Of a stretch of 27,817 nucleotides of DNA, positions 18,019 to 25,175 are shown piece by piece. The number at the start of each line of letters is the position of its first letter. Position 1 is the stretch's first letter. The notes below the pieces were generated by a model that was not told the DNA's origin, searched no databases, and saw only the letters and a list, made by a program, of their open reading frames with translations. The translations under genes and the position numbers were made by a program. Location of the stretch: contig JAPPKT010000301.1 of NCBI GenBank assembly GCA_028819675.1, positions 1-27,817 of the forward strand. Direction: 5' to 3'. The DNA comes from Caldilineaceae bacterium (lineage in GTDB: Bacteria; Chloroflexota; Anaerolineae; Caldilineales; Caldilineaceae).

Positions 18019-18039
18019 GGCCGGCCGCAATGGCCGGCC
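18019..18039 (-). terminator. GGCCGGCC stem-loop, possible terminator of the Ig-like gene
   Basis: A perfect 8-bp inverted repeat ggccggcc encloses the 5-nt loop gcaat. It lies 34 nt past the stop of the minus-strand gene at 18073. No U-tract follows on either strand, so it may block 3' exonucleases or act with another factor rather than terminate by itself. Confidence 0.4.
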
Positions 18040-18072
18040 ACACTCCGATGGCTATCTGACAATCAACTGCCT

Positions 18073-18864
18073 TCACCACTCCCAATGCGAGACCTTGTGA
18101 TCAAGACCGATGACGAATATGTATGGTTTCATCGAGCCGTTTTGGCGGTCCTGGTAGGAAGTATTCACATGAACGACCTTCTCGTCAGACAGGTAGCTGA
18201 TTGTAACAGGCGCTCCTGAAATCGTGTTGGTGCCGCTGAAAAGCACAATGTTGCCTGAGTCCGGCTTGTACATTCCAGCCAGTTTCTTTACCGGCGGGAG
18301 TACAGGCCCGGTACTGACGCCGCCGTCTCCGATGAAATGGTAGTTAAAAGCACCGTCTCCTCCGATCGTGACGTTTACAGGCGTGGCTTCGTGTCTGTTG
18401 AGACATGTTGAACATTCAAGACCACTACGGATCGAAATGTAGACTCTGGCAGAGGCACGTTGCCCGCTGCGGTCAGTGACCCAGTAGCTAAAGCTGTCCT
18501 TACCGACGAAGTTGACGTTGGGAACGTATTCGAAGGAGAGCGTCACCCTGGTCGCATTGCTTGTGAAGGATCTGAATCTACCGTTATCAGGACTACTGAA
18601 GTCAAAGCTGCCAAATTCTCCTATGGTGTCGTTTCCCAGCACCTCTATGTCGGCACTACCGTTCTTGGGAACGGAGATGTAATCGTCGACCAGGATATTT
18701 GGGACCGGAAGGGGTTCGGACTGGGCGAACGCGGGCGTAGCCGCGAAAGCAAGCACGGCAATGGCCAACAAGAGCGCCAACAATATTGTGCGGAAAAGAC
18801 GCGTGTTGAAATGGTCTAAGTCGTGAAGTCGATTGCCGTTGTTGTAATGAATGAAGGTAAGCAT
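18073..18864 (-). CDS. Secreted Ig-like (Big_9/cadherin-like) domain protein
   Basis: A 263-aa exported protein of unknown function. The signal peptide runs to about residue 47 (hydrophobic ALLLAIAVLAF, cleavage near AFA/Q). Residues about 55-146 match the bacterial Ig/cadherin-like repeat of tandem surface proteins (LVDDYISVPKNGSADIEVLGND and, later, GKDSFSYWVTD). After a CSTC pair (151-154) comes a C-terminal beta-rich region (about 160-255) that I do not recognise. The signal peptide is long, and the ribosome site before the ATG is weak, so the start is somewhat uncertain. It is not obviously co-transcribed with its neighbours. A surface adhesion or binding role is possible but unproven. 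Confidence 0.75.
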   Translation of the reverse strand: MLTFIHYNNGNRLHDLDHFNTRLFRTILLALLLAIAVLAFAATPAFAQSEPLPVPNILVDDYISVPKNGSADIEVLGNDTIGEFGSFDFSSPDNGRFRSFTSNATRVTLSFEYVPNVNFVGKDSFSYWVTDRSGQRASARVYISIRSGLECSTCLNRHEATPVNVTIGGDGAFNYHFIGDGGVSTGPVLPPVKKLAGMYKPDSGNIVLFSGTNTISGAPVTISYLSDEKVVHVNTSYQDRQNGSMKPYIFVIGLDHKVSHWEW

Positions 18865-19487
18865 AGGGAGATCTTTCGTAACTGGCTGACGACAAATGAT
18901 TCGGGATCAAGTAGGCGTCAAGAGAGTGAGATGAGGCTCTCTTCGAAACTGGACTGCCAGCCAGCCGGAGAGCCTACTACAATTGACGCACCTGAACTGC
19001 GTTATGTTCCCTGACAAAGATCAGAAAAGAATCTCTCTCCAAATGTACTTTCCAGAACTCTCTGCTTACCTATGATATTGGAATCCTCTTGTGCCTGCGA
19101 ACTGCAGGAACTGTATCGGTGCTCTTTTGAATCATAGTCCGAGTCTGTGGGACCCGGGGGCAGGAAGAGATGGAAGCAACTTTCAAAGGGGTGTCTGGGA
19201 GTCAGAGTCCCTTACACAAAACGTTGACGGCATATCCCCGTGAAAGCTTCGCGGAATGGTATCGTAGAGCATTCTGCTAGTCAAGGCGCGCAAAAAGTGT
19301 CATCTCTACTGAATTCAAACTGCTGTCAGTGGGTCAATGCCGATGAGGTAGTGTTCCCATTCTTTTCACTCTTGGCCGCATCGAATATGTGCCGTCACGT
19401 CAGGAGATGCGGTCAGGTTGCAGTACGAAATACATTTCAGGAACGTTCAGATGATGAAACTATGCTCCCTGAGCATTCCGTAATAGT
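18865..19487. other. Non-coding stretch between divergent genes
   Basis: About 620 bp with no convincing gene. One 92-codon open frame (19240-19518, +) has no ribosome site, no family resemblance, and runs into the palindrome and promoter. Only small hairpins are visible, for example cctgc/gcagg near 19095 and gagag/ctctc near 18920. It presumably holds the minus-strand promoter for the Ig-like gene, but I cannot place it. Confidence 0.5.
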
Positions 19488-19511
19488 TTTTTATGAATTT
19501 ATTCATAAAAA
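19488..19511. promoter_or_regulatory. Perfect 24-bp palindrome, probable operator
   Basis: Arms tttttatgaat (19488-19498) and attcataaaaa (19501-19511) are exact inverted repeats around a central TT. The site ends 3 bp before the -35 box of the promoter ahead of the SufR-like regulator. That is a typical place for an operator of the adjacent winged-helix repressor or of another dimeric regulator. It does not match the CAAC-N6-GTTG operator described for cyanobacterial SufR. Confidence 0.7.
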
Positions 19512-19514
19512 TGT

Positions 19515-19543
19515 TTGACACGGCCCTTCTGCTCTGCTAAAAT
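19515..19543 (+). promoter_or_regulatory. Sigma70-type promoter of the SufR-like/moaA genes
   Basis: TTGACA (19515-19520) and TAAAAT (19538-19543) are separated by exactly 17 bp: a perfect -35 box and a -10 box with one mismatch. Transcription should start near 19550, giving a leader of about 33 nt before the GTG at 19583. It is the best promoter match seen in the window. Confidence 0.8.
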
Positions 19544-19582
19544 AGGAGTGAACCTGCTTAGTCGAACTCTTGGAGCACTCTT

Positions 19583-20242
19583 GTGCAGACAGTTCGCAGT
19601 CGTATTTTGGAGATACTCAAACAGGACGGCCACACTTCCGTCGGAGCGCTGGCCGAACGACTGGACTTGGCGCCTATCTCGGTAAGGTATCATCTGGACA
19701 TCCTGCTTTCGGACAACCTGATCACGGTGTCCAAGGCCAAGGGCCGCCGTAAGGTTGGCCGTCCGCAGCAAGTCTACTCATTGACTGCAAATGCCGACGC
19801 GCACTTCCCGGACAATTTCGCCCTGCTCACCGCTGGCGTCGTTCGCCAGATGAAACAGATGCTTCCACCTGACCAGATCGACGGCTGCTTCAGAAAGTTG
19901 GCGCAGGAGATGGCGCAGCCAGTTGTGCTTGACAGTCCCTCCGACGAGAGACTGGATGAACGAATGGATAGAGTCGTCGCCTTCCTCAATGAAAGAGGGT
20001 ACCTGTCCCATTGGGAGCCGGCGACCGGCACGCTGCATATGCACAACTGCCCCTACACAGGCGTGGCCGCCGAGCACAAGGAACTCTGTTGTATGGACCT
20101 GGCACTCGTGGAAACTCTCAGCGGACAGAGTTGTGAACTCGACCAAGCAATCGCTGACGGTCAGAGCTGTTGCAGTTTTCGTGTGCAGGTTGGTGCCGGA
20201 GAACCTGTGCCCGGAGCACAAAATGTTGAACTCATACTCTGA
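19583..20242 (+). CDS. SufR-like Fe-S-sensing transcriptional regulator
   Basis: A 219-aa winged-helix regulator. The N-terminal helix-turn-helix (about 6-66, TSVGALAERLDLAPISVRYHLDIL with wing GRPQQVYSLT) is of the DeoR/ArsR type found in SufR. The C-terminal half carries a cysteine set (156 in NCPY, 169/170, 184, 196/197) with the SufR-like arrangement CPY...C...C...GxxC that holds an Fe-S cluster. SufR proteins repress Fe-S assembly genes when clusters are plentiful. Here no sufBCD genes adjoin; instead moaA and, further on, an A-type carrier follow. The start is GTG, with ggag seven nucleotides upstream. A palindrome and a strong promoter lie just before the gene, fitting autoregulation. 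The family assignment is strong; the regulon is inferred. Confidence 0.82.
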   Translation: MQTVRSRILEILKQDGHTSVGALAERLDLAPISVRYHLDILLSDNLITVSKAKGRRKVGRPQQVYSLTANADAHFPDNFALLTAGVVRQMKQMLPPDQIDGCFRKLAQEMAQPVVLDSPSDERLDERMDRVVAFLNERGYLSHWEPATGTLHMHNCPYTGVAAEHKELCCMDLALVETLSGQSCELDQAIADGQSCCSFRVQVGAGEPVPGAQNVELIL

Positions 20243-20275
20243 CGAGAAAACGGTTCCCATCGGAGAACTGTAAGT

Positions 20276-21406
20276 ATGCCCACGACACTACGCGATCCCA
20301 ATCTGCAGGAACTGCCACTTACCGAAGAGAAAGTGGTCTGGCAGAACGGGCACAAGCATCGGACCAGATATGGCAGCGTAACTTTGTCGCCTCCGCCTGG
20401 CGCTGAGGCACTGGCTGCGATGACGGAGCCGACCCACGATAGCTATGGCCGACGCGTCCGCTACTTGCGCATCAGTCTGACCGACGCCTGCAATTTGCGC
20501 TGTGTATATTGCATGCCGGAACATATGCAGTTCCGCCCGCGTCACGAGTTGATGTCGGACGACGAAATCATCTTCTTGGTAAACGTTGGGGCCAGCTTGG
20601 GAGTGGACAAAATTCGCCTGACAGGGGGCGAACCAACCATTCGTCCCGGTGTAGTGGAGTTGGTAAGCCGAATTGCCGCAGTCCCCGGCATCCGCGATGT
20701 GGCCATGACTACCAATGCCCTGCTCCTGCAGGAGCTTGCGCAACCTCTGGTCGATGCCGGGCTGGACAGGGTTAACATCAGCATTGACACAATCGATCCT
20801 GACCGCTTCCGCCGCATTACGCGCTGGGGGGACATTGATGACGTGTGGCGCGGAATCGAGGCTTCCGAGAAGGCGGGACTGCGCCCCATTAAACTGAACT
20901 GTGTGGTTACCCGCGGTTTTAACGAAGAGGACGTCATCGATCTGGCCGCTTTGACTTTGGAAAACGATTGGGAAGTCCGCTTCATTGAAATGATGCCGTT
21001 CGGAGAGGTCAGCGACTTCCAGTTAAGCCATGTCGTCTCCTTCAGAGAGATCCGCCAAAGTGTCGAGTCGGTCTTCGGCGAGCTTGAAGAGGCCAGTTAC
21101 GACTTTGTCGACCCCAGCCGCCCGTTTCGCATCCCGGGAGCCGCCGGGACGCTCGGCTTCATCAGCAGCGTCACAGAACCATTCTGCCAGGGATGCGGCC
21201 GCGTGCGTCTCACCGCAGACGGAAAACTGCGGCTCTGCCTTCTGCGTGATGACGAAGTAGACCTGCTGTCTCCTTTGCGCGGCGGTGCTGATTTCGATAA
21301 GATACGAGAGTTGATGAAGGAAGGAGCGTTCCATAAGCCGTGGGGCCATGGATTGGATTCCGGCGTCTTCGCCGAAAACCGGGCCATGAACCAGATTGGC
21401 GGCTAA
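20276..21406 (+). CDS. moaA: GTP 3',8-cyclase MoaA (molybdenum cofactor synthesis)
   Basis: Radical SAM enzyme that, with MoaC, turns GTP into cyclic pyranopterin monophosphate, the first step of molybdenum cofactor synthesis (376 aa). The SAM-binding cluster motif is CNLRCVYC (Cys72, 76, 79). The second, substrate-binding cluster uses Cys304, 307 and 321 (CQGCGRVRLTADGKLRLC). The RLTGGEP motif and the C-terminal GG tail (NQIGG) needed for activity in MoaA proteins are present. There are about 48 extra N-terminal residues before the usual MoaA start; the only alternative ATG (20420, TEPTHDSYGRR) lacks a ribosome site, whereas ATG 20276 has GGAG about 10 nt upstream. It begins 33 bp after the SufR-like gene, so the two are probably co-transcribed. 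moaC and moaE are not in the window. Confidence 0.93.
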   Translation: MPTTLRDPNLQELPLTEEKVVWQNGHKHRTRYGSVTLSPPPGAEALAAMTEPTHDSYGRRVRYLRISLTDACNLRCVYCMPEHMQFRPRHELMSDDEIIFLVNVGASLGVDKIRLTGGEPTIRPGVVELVSRIAAVPGIRDVAMTTNALLLQELAQPLVDAGLDRVNISIDTIDPDRFRRITRWGDIDDVWRGIEASEKAGLRPIKLNCVVTRGFNEEDVIDLAALTLENDWEVRFIEMMPFGEVSDFQLSHVVSFREIRQSVESVFGELEEASYDFVDPSRPFRIPGAAGTLGFISSVTEPFCQGCGRVRLTADGKLRLCLLRDDEVDLLSPLRGGADFDKIRELMKEGAFHKPWGHGLDSGVFAENRAMNQIGG

Positions 21407-21455
21407 AATACCGGCGAGAGGGTCAGTGACTTAGACCCATCTCTGGAGAGGGGTG

Positions 21456-21471
21456 AGAGCAGTCTTGCTCT
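21456..21471 (+). other. Small stem-loop in the moaA/A-type carrier gap
   Basis: agagca/tgctct form a 6-bp hairpin with a 4-nt loop. Just upstream is a longer imperfect inverted repeat (gagagggtc and gacccatctc, about 21414-21443). No T-run follows, so it is not an evident terminator. These may shape the 157-nt gap in the transcript; function unknown. Confidence 0.3.
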
Positions 21472-21563
21472 AGGTCCGCGTCCATGACGAAGGACCAGTG
21501 TAATCACTGAATTTCAGACCACGAACTCTTGTCACATTTATCCATACCTTTGAGGAGATTCCG

Positions 21564-21980
21564 ATGGACATTACTCTGACCGACACTGCCACGAAAGAGA
21601 TTACGCTTACGGAGATGGCTGCCGAGAAGCTGGGCGGCATCCTCGATCAGAAGGGCCTGCGGGAGTCGCACGCGCTGCGAGTCTTTGTCAAGGGCGGCGG
21701 CTGCGGAGGCATGCAGTACGGCATGACCTTTGACGACGACATCCAGGAAGCCGATCAGGTCTTTGAGCAGTTTGGCCTGCGGGTCGTTGTCGATCCGACC
21801 AGCTTCTTCTATGTTGGCGGCTCCAGCATCGACTACATCGACAACCTGATGGGCGGGGGATTCCACATTGAGAATCCCAATGCCGTCAGTTCCTGCGGTT
21901 GCGGAAGCAGCTTTCGGACCAACGGCGCTCCGGCTGGCGCGTCCGCCGGCGCGGGCTGCGGCAGTGGCTGCGGACACTAG
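21564..21980 (+). CDS. A-type iron-sulfur cluster carrier (HesB/IscA/ErpA family)
   Basis: A 138-aa protein that accepts assembled Fe-S clusters and passes them to target enzymes. The three family cysteines are present: Cys47 (GGGCGG) and Cys111/Cys113 (SCGCGSSF), with the FVKGGGCGGMQYGM and IDYIDNLMGGGFHIENPNA signatures. Family members usually end just after CGCGxSF; here a Gly/Ala-rich tail of about 20 residues adds two more cysteines (132, 136; GCGSGCGH). The ribosome site gaggag lies six nucleotides before the ATG. It follows moaA by 157 bp and could serve MoaA, the DinG-like helicase or the radical SAM protein nearby. Which of IscA, SufA or ErpA it corresponds to cannot be decided. Confidence 0.92.
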   Translation: MDITLTDTATKEITLTEMAAEKLGGILDQKGLRESHALRVFVKGGGCGGMQYGMTFDDDIQEADQVFEQFGLRVVVDPTSFFYVGGSSIDYIDNLMGGGFHIENPNAVSSCGCGSSFRTNGAPAGASAGAGCGSGCGH

Positions 21981-22104
21981 TCGTTGACCCAACGATGTGA
22001 GTCGGCAGAGACAAAGTAGAGTTCGGAAACCAACAGGTTGTTCGTCACAGTGCCTGGGCGAGCAACCTGATCTTTCCACTTCGCCCTGACCGGGTTGGAG
22101 CACC

Positions 22105-22497
22105 ATGCAGGCCCGCTATTACACACTAAATGAGGCAAAAGCCGCGCTTCCTGTCGTGAAGGCGCTGATGTCACAGGTACAGGAAGCGCGCAGTGAGATC
22201 CTCCGTCTGCGTCCCGAAATCTGGCCTGTACTGCAGAAGGCTGCCCAAAACGGTGGCAACGCTGCGGCAGGCTCCGTCTACTCCCAATTCGACAAACTGG
22301 AGACGGGCGTAAAGGGGATCCTGAAAATGGGTATCCTGGTTAAGGATATCGACATGGGCCTCATCGATTTCCTGTCAATTCGCAACGGGCGCGAAGTCTA
22401 TCTCTGCTGGAAACATGGCGAAGAGGACCTCTCATTCTGGCACGACGTCAACGCCGGTTTCGGAGGCCGTCAACCCATTGATCCCGAAGACTTCTGA
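22105..22497 (+). CDS. DUF2203 family protein
   Basis: A 130-aa cytoplasmic protein of unknown function. The N-terminal half is helical (YTLNEAKAALPVVKALMSQV). The C-terminal half has the DUF2203 signature: a VKDIDMGLIDF segment, then GREVYLCWKHGE, FWHD and GFGGRQPI. The ribosome site ggag stands five nucleotides before the ATG. It sits between an Fe-S carrier and a rhodanese and is probably part of the same transcript. The conserved Cys, His and acidic residues near the end hint at metal binding, but no activity can be assigned. Confidence 0.85.
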   Translation: MQARYYTLNEAKAALPVVKALMSQVQEARSEILRLRPEIWPVLQKAAQNGGNAAAGSVYSQFDKLETGVKGILKMGILVKDIDMGLIDFLSIRNGREVYLCWKHGEEDLSFWHDVNAGFGGRQPIDPEDF

Positions 22498-22586
22498 AAG
22501 CAGAGCAAGTGAGTCCCCGTCCCCTGAACTCCTTTCCCTAATTTATTTTCCTGACCGGCAGGTACAAGAAAACGTGAGTCAAGACG

Positions 22587-22958
22587 ATGCCCAACCCGTA
22601 TGGCGCTCCGGAAATTAGCGTACACGATGTCGCCGCTAAGCAGAAGGACGATAGCGAATTCCTGCTGGTCGACGTGCGTGAACCCAATGAACTTGAACTG
22701 GCCAGCCTCCCCGATGCAGATTTCATCAACATGCCCTTGAGCCAACTACGCGAGCGGCGTCTCGATGCCATACCGGAGGACATGCAGCAGAATAAGGAAC
22801 TGGAAGTGGTCCTGTTCTGCCATAAAGGACTGCGTAGCGCACAGGTAACCGTCTTTCTGCGTCAACAGGGCTGGTCAAATGCAGTCAGCATGGCCGGAGG
22901 CATCGATGCCTGGGCCGATGAAATCGACGAGTCGGTCGGAAAATATGCCAGCATGTAG
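22587..22958 (+). CDS. Single-domain rhodanese-like sulfurtransferase
   Basis: A 123-aa protein covering one rhodanese fold. Its active-site loop is CHKGLRS with Cys78 as the persulfide-carrying residue, preceded by LLVDVREPNELELASLPDADFINMPL and followed by GGIDAWADEID, both classic for the family. Such proteins move sulfane sulfur to acceptors such as thiouridine, Moco or Fe-S pathways. Its place near moaA and an Fe-S carrier suggests sulfur supply, but this is inference. The ribosome site is weak. The gap from the DUF2203 gene is 89 bp. Confidence 0.9.
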   Translation: MPNPYGAPEISVHDVAAKQKDDSEFLLVDVREPNELELASLPDADFINMPLSQLRERRLDAIPEDMQQNKELEVVLFCHKGLRSAQVTVFLRQQGWSNAVSMAGGIDAWADEIDESVGKYASM

Positions 22959-23064
22959 GTTCTCCCATTGCCTTTACAGGCGCTCAGAGAGCTGGCGACA
23001 TGCCGAGAGTCAGCAGAGTCGAGGGATCTGACTCAGTCCGTATTGGAAGTTGGAGGAGCATCTG

Positions 23065-24522
23065 TTGAAGTTGAACTGGCAAGGTAGCGGGAATCGTGAG
23101 AGCGACATCGTCTGGATCGACTTGGGCGATCTGGGTGATCTGGTATACCCGCAAGGCCCCCACGAACAGTGGCAGGACCATGGGCTGGGGCTCTTGCGCA
23201 CGATCATGCACCGGAACGGTTTGAAGACCGACATCGTTTCCACGCGGGCCGTCACCTCTTGGGAGCAGCTGGCGCCTAAACTTCGCGGCTACAGGATGGC
23301 CCTGATGAACGTGCGCAGCTACACCTTTCCTGTGGCTCTGAAGGCAGCTCAGATCTTCAAAGAGATCAATCCCGACGGTCTGGTTCTGGCCGGCGGCATG
23401 CACGCCACAGTCGCGCCGGATGAAATGGCAGGCGTTGATGCCTTTGACAAGATCTGCCAGGGCGCCGGTGAAGAGATCATTCTCGACCTGGTCCGAGACC
23501 CTGGGAGCTTTCCAAGAGTGTTCCTCGGACAGGGCTCTCGTTCCATGGCTGACTGGCCGCAGATCGACCGCGAGCTGTGGCCCAAGCCGGCCAACTGGAA
23601 GGAGGCGCTCGCCAATGCCCGCCCCAGGAGGGCCGTGCGTGCCCTGAAACTGCAGCGAAACTTCAACTGGCCGATGGAGCCCGAGTGCGGCTGGGGACCG
23701 CCGCCGGTCGCCACAATCATTACCAGCCGGGTCTGCCCCTGGCAATGCGTCTTCTGCAACGAGGCATCCTATATCCCCAACATGGGACGCCGCCCCGTTT
23801 CCATGGTCATAGACGAACTCAACGCCCTCGACGAGAAGTACGGGGTGGGCTCTGTAGTGATCCACGACTCCATGTTCTTCCAGAACCCCAAATGGCTGCA
23901 GGAGTGGATCGAAGAGTACCCCCGCCGCGCCAATAAACTGTGGCCCTACTGGGCAGCCGGCCGCGCCGACACCGTGCGCCAGTGGCCCGATCTGTTCACC
24001 GCCCTCGTGCGCAAGACCAACTGGAACCTGATCTCAATCGGCTTTGAATCGGGAAGCGACCGCATTCTGAAACTGCTCAACAAGGAATGCACCGAGGAGG
24101 ACAACAACTTCGCCATCGATCTTGTCAACCGTCTCGGGGACGAGATGGTGGCGGAAGGGAAAGAGCCGCCCGTTTTCTGGTCGAATATCATGCTCGGCAT
24201 ACCGGGCGAAACGGATGAGGACGCCTTCAAAACAATGAGAATGCTCAAACGCATGAAGCGCGTGTTCCCGTCCATCTCCTACTACGCGCCCTACCCTGGC
24301 TCGGCACTCGGCTTCCAGCTGATCGCCGAGGGTAAGAGCCTGATGAGCAAGGACAACTATCACCGCTTCCCGGACGATGAGAAGGTCAAGGGCGTCAACT
24401 ATGGCTTCTACCGCGAACTGCTGGCCGGAAAGTATGATGAGGAAGTGAATCGCGGCCTGACTGAAGAGCAGCGGCTTCGGGGCTACGACGGCATGTACCA
24501 GCAGGCACTGATCAAGGCCTGA
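23065..24522 (+). CDS. Radical SAM protein with B12-binding-like N-terminal domain
   Basis: About 485 aa. The N-terminal region (about 20-145) resembles the cobalamin-binding fold of B12-dependent radical SAM enzymes (GLVLAGGMHATVAPDE, then CQGAGEE), but the DxHxxG cobalamin-ligand motif is not seen. The radical SAM core has RVCPWQCVFCNEA (Cys224, 228, 231), followed by FESGSDRILKLLNK and IMLGIPGETDEDAFKTMRML. The start is TTG at 23065, because GGAGGAG (23052-23058) lies six nucleotides ahead; a longer frame from TTG 23050 would begin before that site. Two small genes follow at once (3-nt gap, then 4-nt overlap). The reaction is unknown; family members include methyltransferases and ring- or lipid-modifying enzymes. 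Confidence 0.85.
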   Translation: MKLNWQGSGNRESDIVWIDLGDLGDLVYPQGPHEQWQDHGLGLLRTIMHRNGLKTDIVSTRAVTSWEQLAPKLRGYRMALMNVRSYTFPVALKAAQIFKEINPDGLVLAGGMHATVAPDEMAGVDAFDKICQGAGEEIILDLVRDPGSFPRVFLGQGSRSMADWPQIDRELWPKPANWKEALANARPRRAVRALKLQRNFNWPMEPECGWGPPPVATIITSRVCPWQCVFCNEASYIPNMGRRPVSMVIDELNALDEKYGVGSVVIHDSMFFQNPKWLQEWIEEYPRRANKLWPYWAAGRADTVRQWPDLFTALVRKTNWNLISIGFESGSDRILKLLNKECTEEDNNFAIDLVNRLGDEMVAEGKEPPVFWSNIMLGIPGETDEDAFKTMRMLKRMKRVFPSISYYAPYPGSALGFQLIAEGKSLMSKDNYHRFPDDEKVKGVNYGFYRELLAGKYDEEVNRGLTEEQRLRGYDGMYQQALIKA

Positions 24523-24525
24523 CCG

Positions 24526-24732
24526 ATGAGCAGCTTTTCCAATCCCCACTATATGTACTTGTTTGAAATGAAGAACGGCAAGAAAAAGCTCGCCTACGGT
24601 CAGAATCCCGAAGACGCCCTCGACATTCTGCGCATGCGCTTGTCAGAAGAGGAGATGGCCCAAGTCAGAGCCGACCGATACGTGAAGATCAGCCAGCGCA
24701 AGCTGCAAGAGCACGTCCACGAATTGGGATGA
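24526..24732 (+). CDS. Small conserved-looking protein coupled to the radical SAM gene
   Basis: A 68-aa charged protein that I do not recognise. It has a beta-hairpin-like start (YMYLFEMKNGKKKLAYG), a helix (NPEDALDILRMRLSEEEMAQV) and a basic end. It has no Cys, signal peptide or membrane segment. It starts 3 nt after the radical SAM stop, with AAGG eight nucleotides upstream, and its own stop overlaps the next start (ATGA). The tight spacing argues that it is real and works with its neighbours, perhaps as an accessory or substrate-presenting protein. Confidence 0.7.
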   Translation: MSSFSNPHYMYLFEMKNGKKKLAYGQNPEDALDILRMRLSEEEMAQVRADRYVKISQRKLQEHVHELG

Positions 24733-25058
24733 CACTTCGCTACACCGCCGCCAAGTTGCGCAATGGCCTGCTAGCTGCAAATAGGACGTTCCGGCACTCC
24801 TCGCCTCAGAGAGGGCTTACCACCGCGCAGAAGCAGATTCTGCGCTCGCTACTGGACGGCGCCACCCTGAAGTCCCACCGCTATCTGGACGGCGCAAAGG
24901 AATACCGTCTTCATCCCCTTTGCGGTGACGCCACCCAGGTCCCGGTGCCGGAAGTTCAGGGGCTGGAAGAACGGGGCCTCCTGCTCAGCAACCATAAGTT
25001 CCCGACGGCCACGCTCTACCTGTCAAAGCACGGGCGCCAGGCCAATGTGAATGAATAG
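24729..25058 (+). CDS. Small protein with a probable winged-helix fold
   Basis: A 109-aa protein overlapping the previous gene by four bases (ATGA), which implies coupled translation. The middle and end (LTTAQKQILRSLLDGATLKSH, then VQGLEERGLL and ATLYLSKHGRQ) look like a winged helix-turn-helix: a three-helix start and a beta wing. No sensor domain is attached. It could be a DNA-binding regulator or a protein-binding winged helix serving the radical SAM enzyme. No named family is recognised. Confidence 0.7.
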   Translation: MTLRYTAAKLRNGLLAANRTFRHSSPQRGLTTAQKQILRSLLDGATLKSHRYLDGAKEYRLHPLCGDATQVPVPEVQGLEERGLLLSNHKFPTATLYLSKHGRQANVNE

Positions 25059-25175
25059 AGGTTCTGCGGTACACCTCCCTCCGAAAAGCTTCCCTCCTTT
25101 ACCCTCCTCAAAAGCAGTTGAGACCCACCGGCAGTCGAAAGTAGTCGCTTCTTCACTATCTCAGTCTTCTTCTCC

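Noticed and set aside
19240..19518. 92-codon open frame before the SufR-like gene
   Set aside because: No ribosome site, unlikely composition, no family, and it overlaps the palindrome and the -35 box.
20243..20275. Molybdenum cofactor riboswitch before moaA
   Set aside because: Only 33 bases separate moaA from the previous gene, too short for the known structure.
22984..23865. 293-codon open frame on the minus strand
   Set aside because: It is antisense to the radical SAM gene and covers its cluster motif; the product resembles nothing and the + strand gene is certain.
24526..24732. Idea that the 68-aa protein is a RiPP precursor
   Set aside because: It has no Cys or Ser/Thr-rich core and no leader-core boundary, and it looks like a folded charged protein. 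An accessory role is more likely, though not proven.
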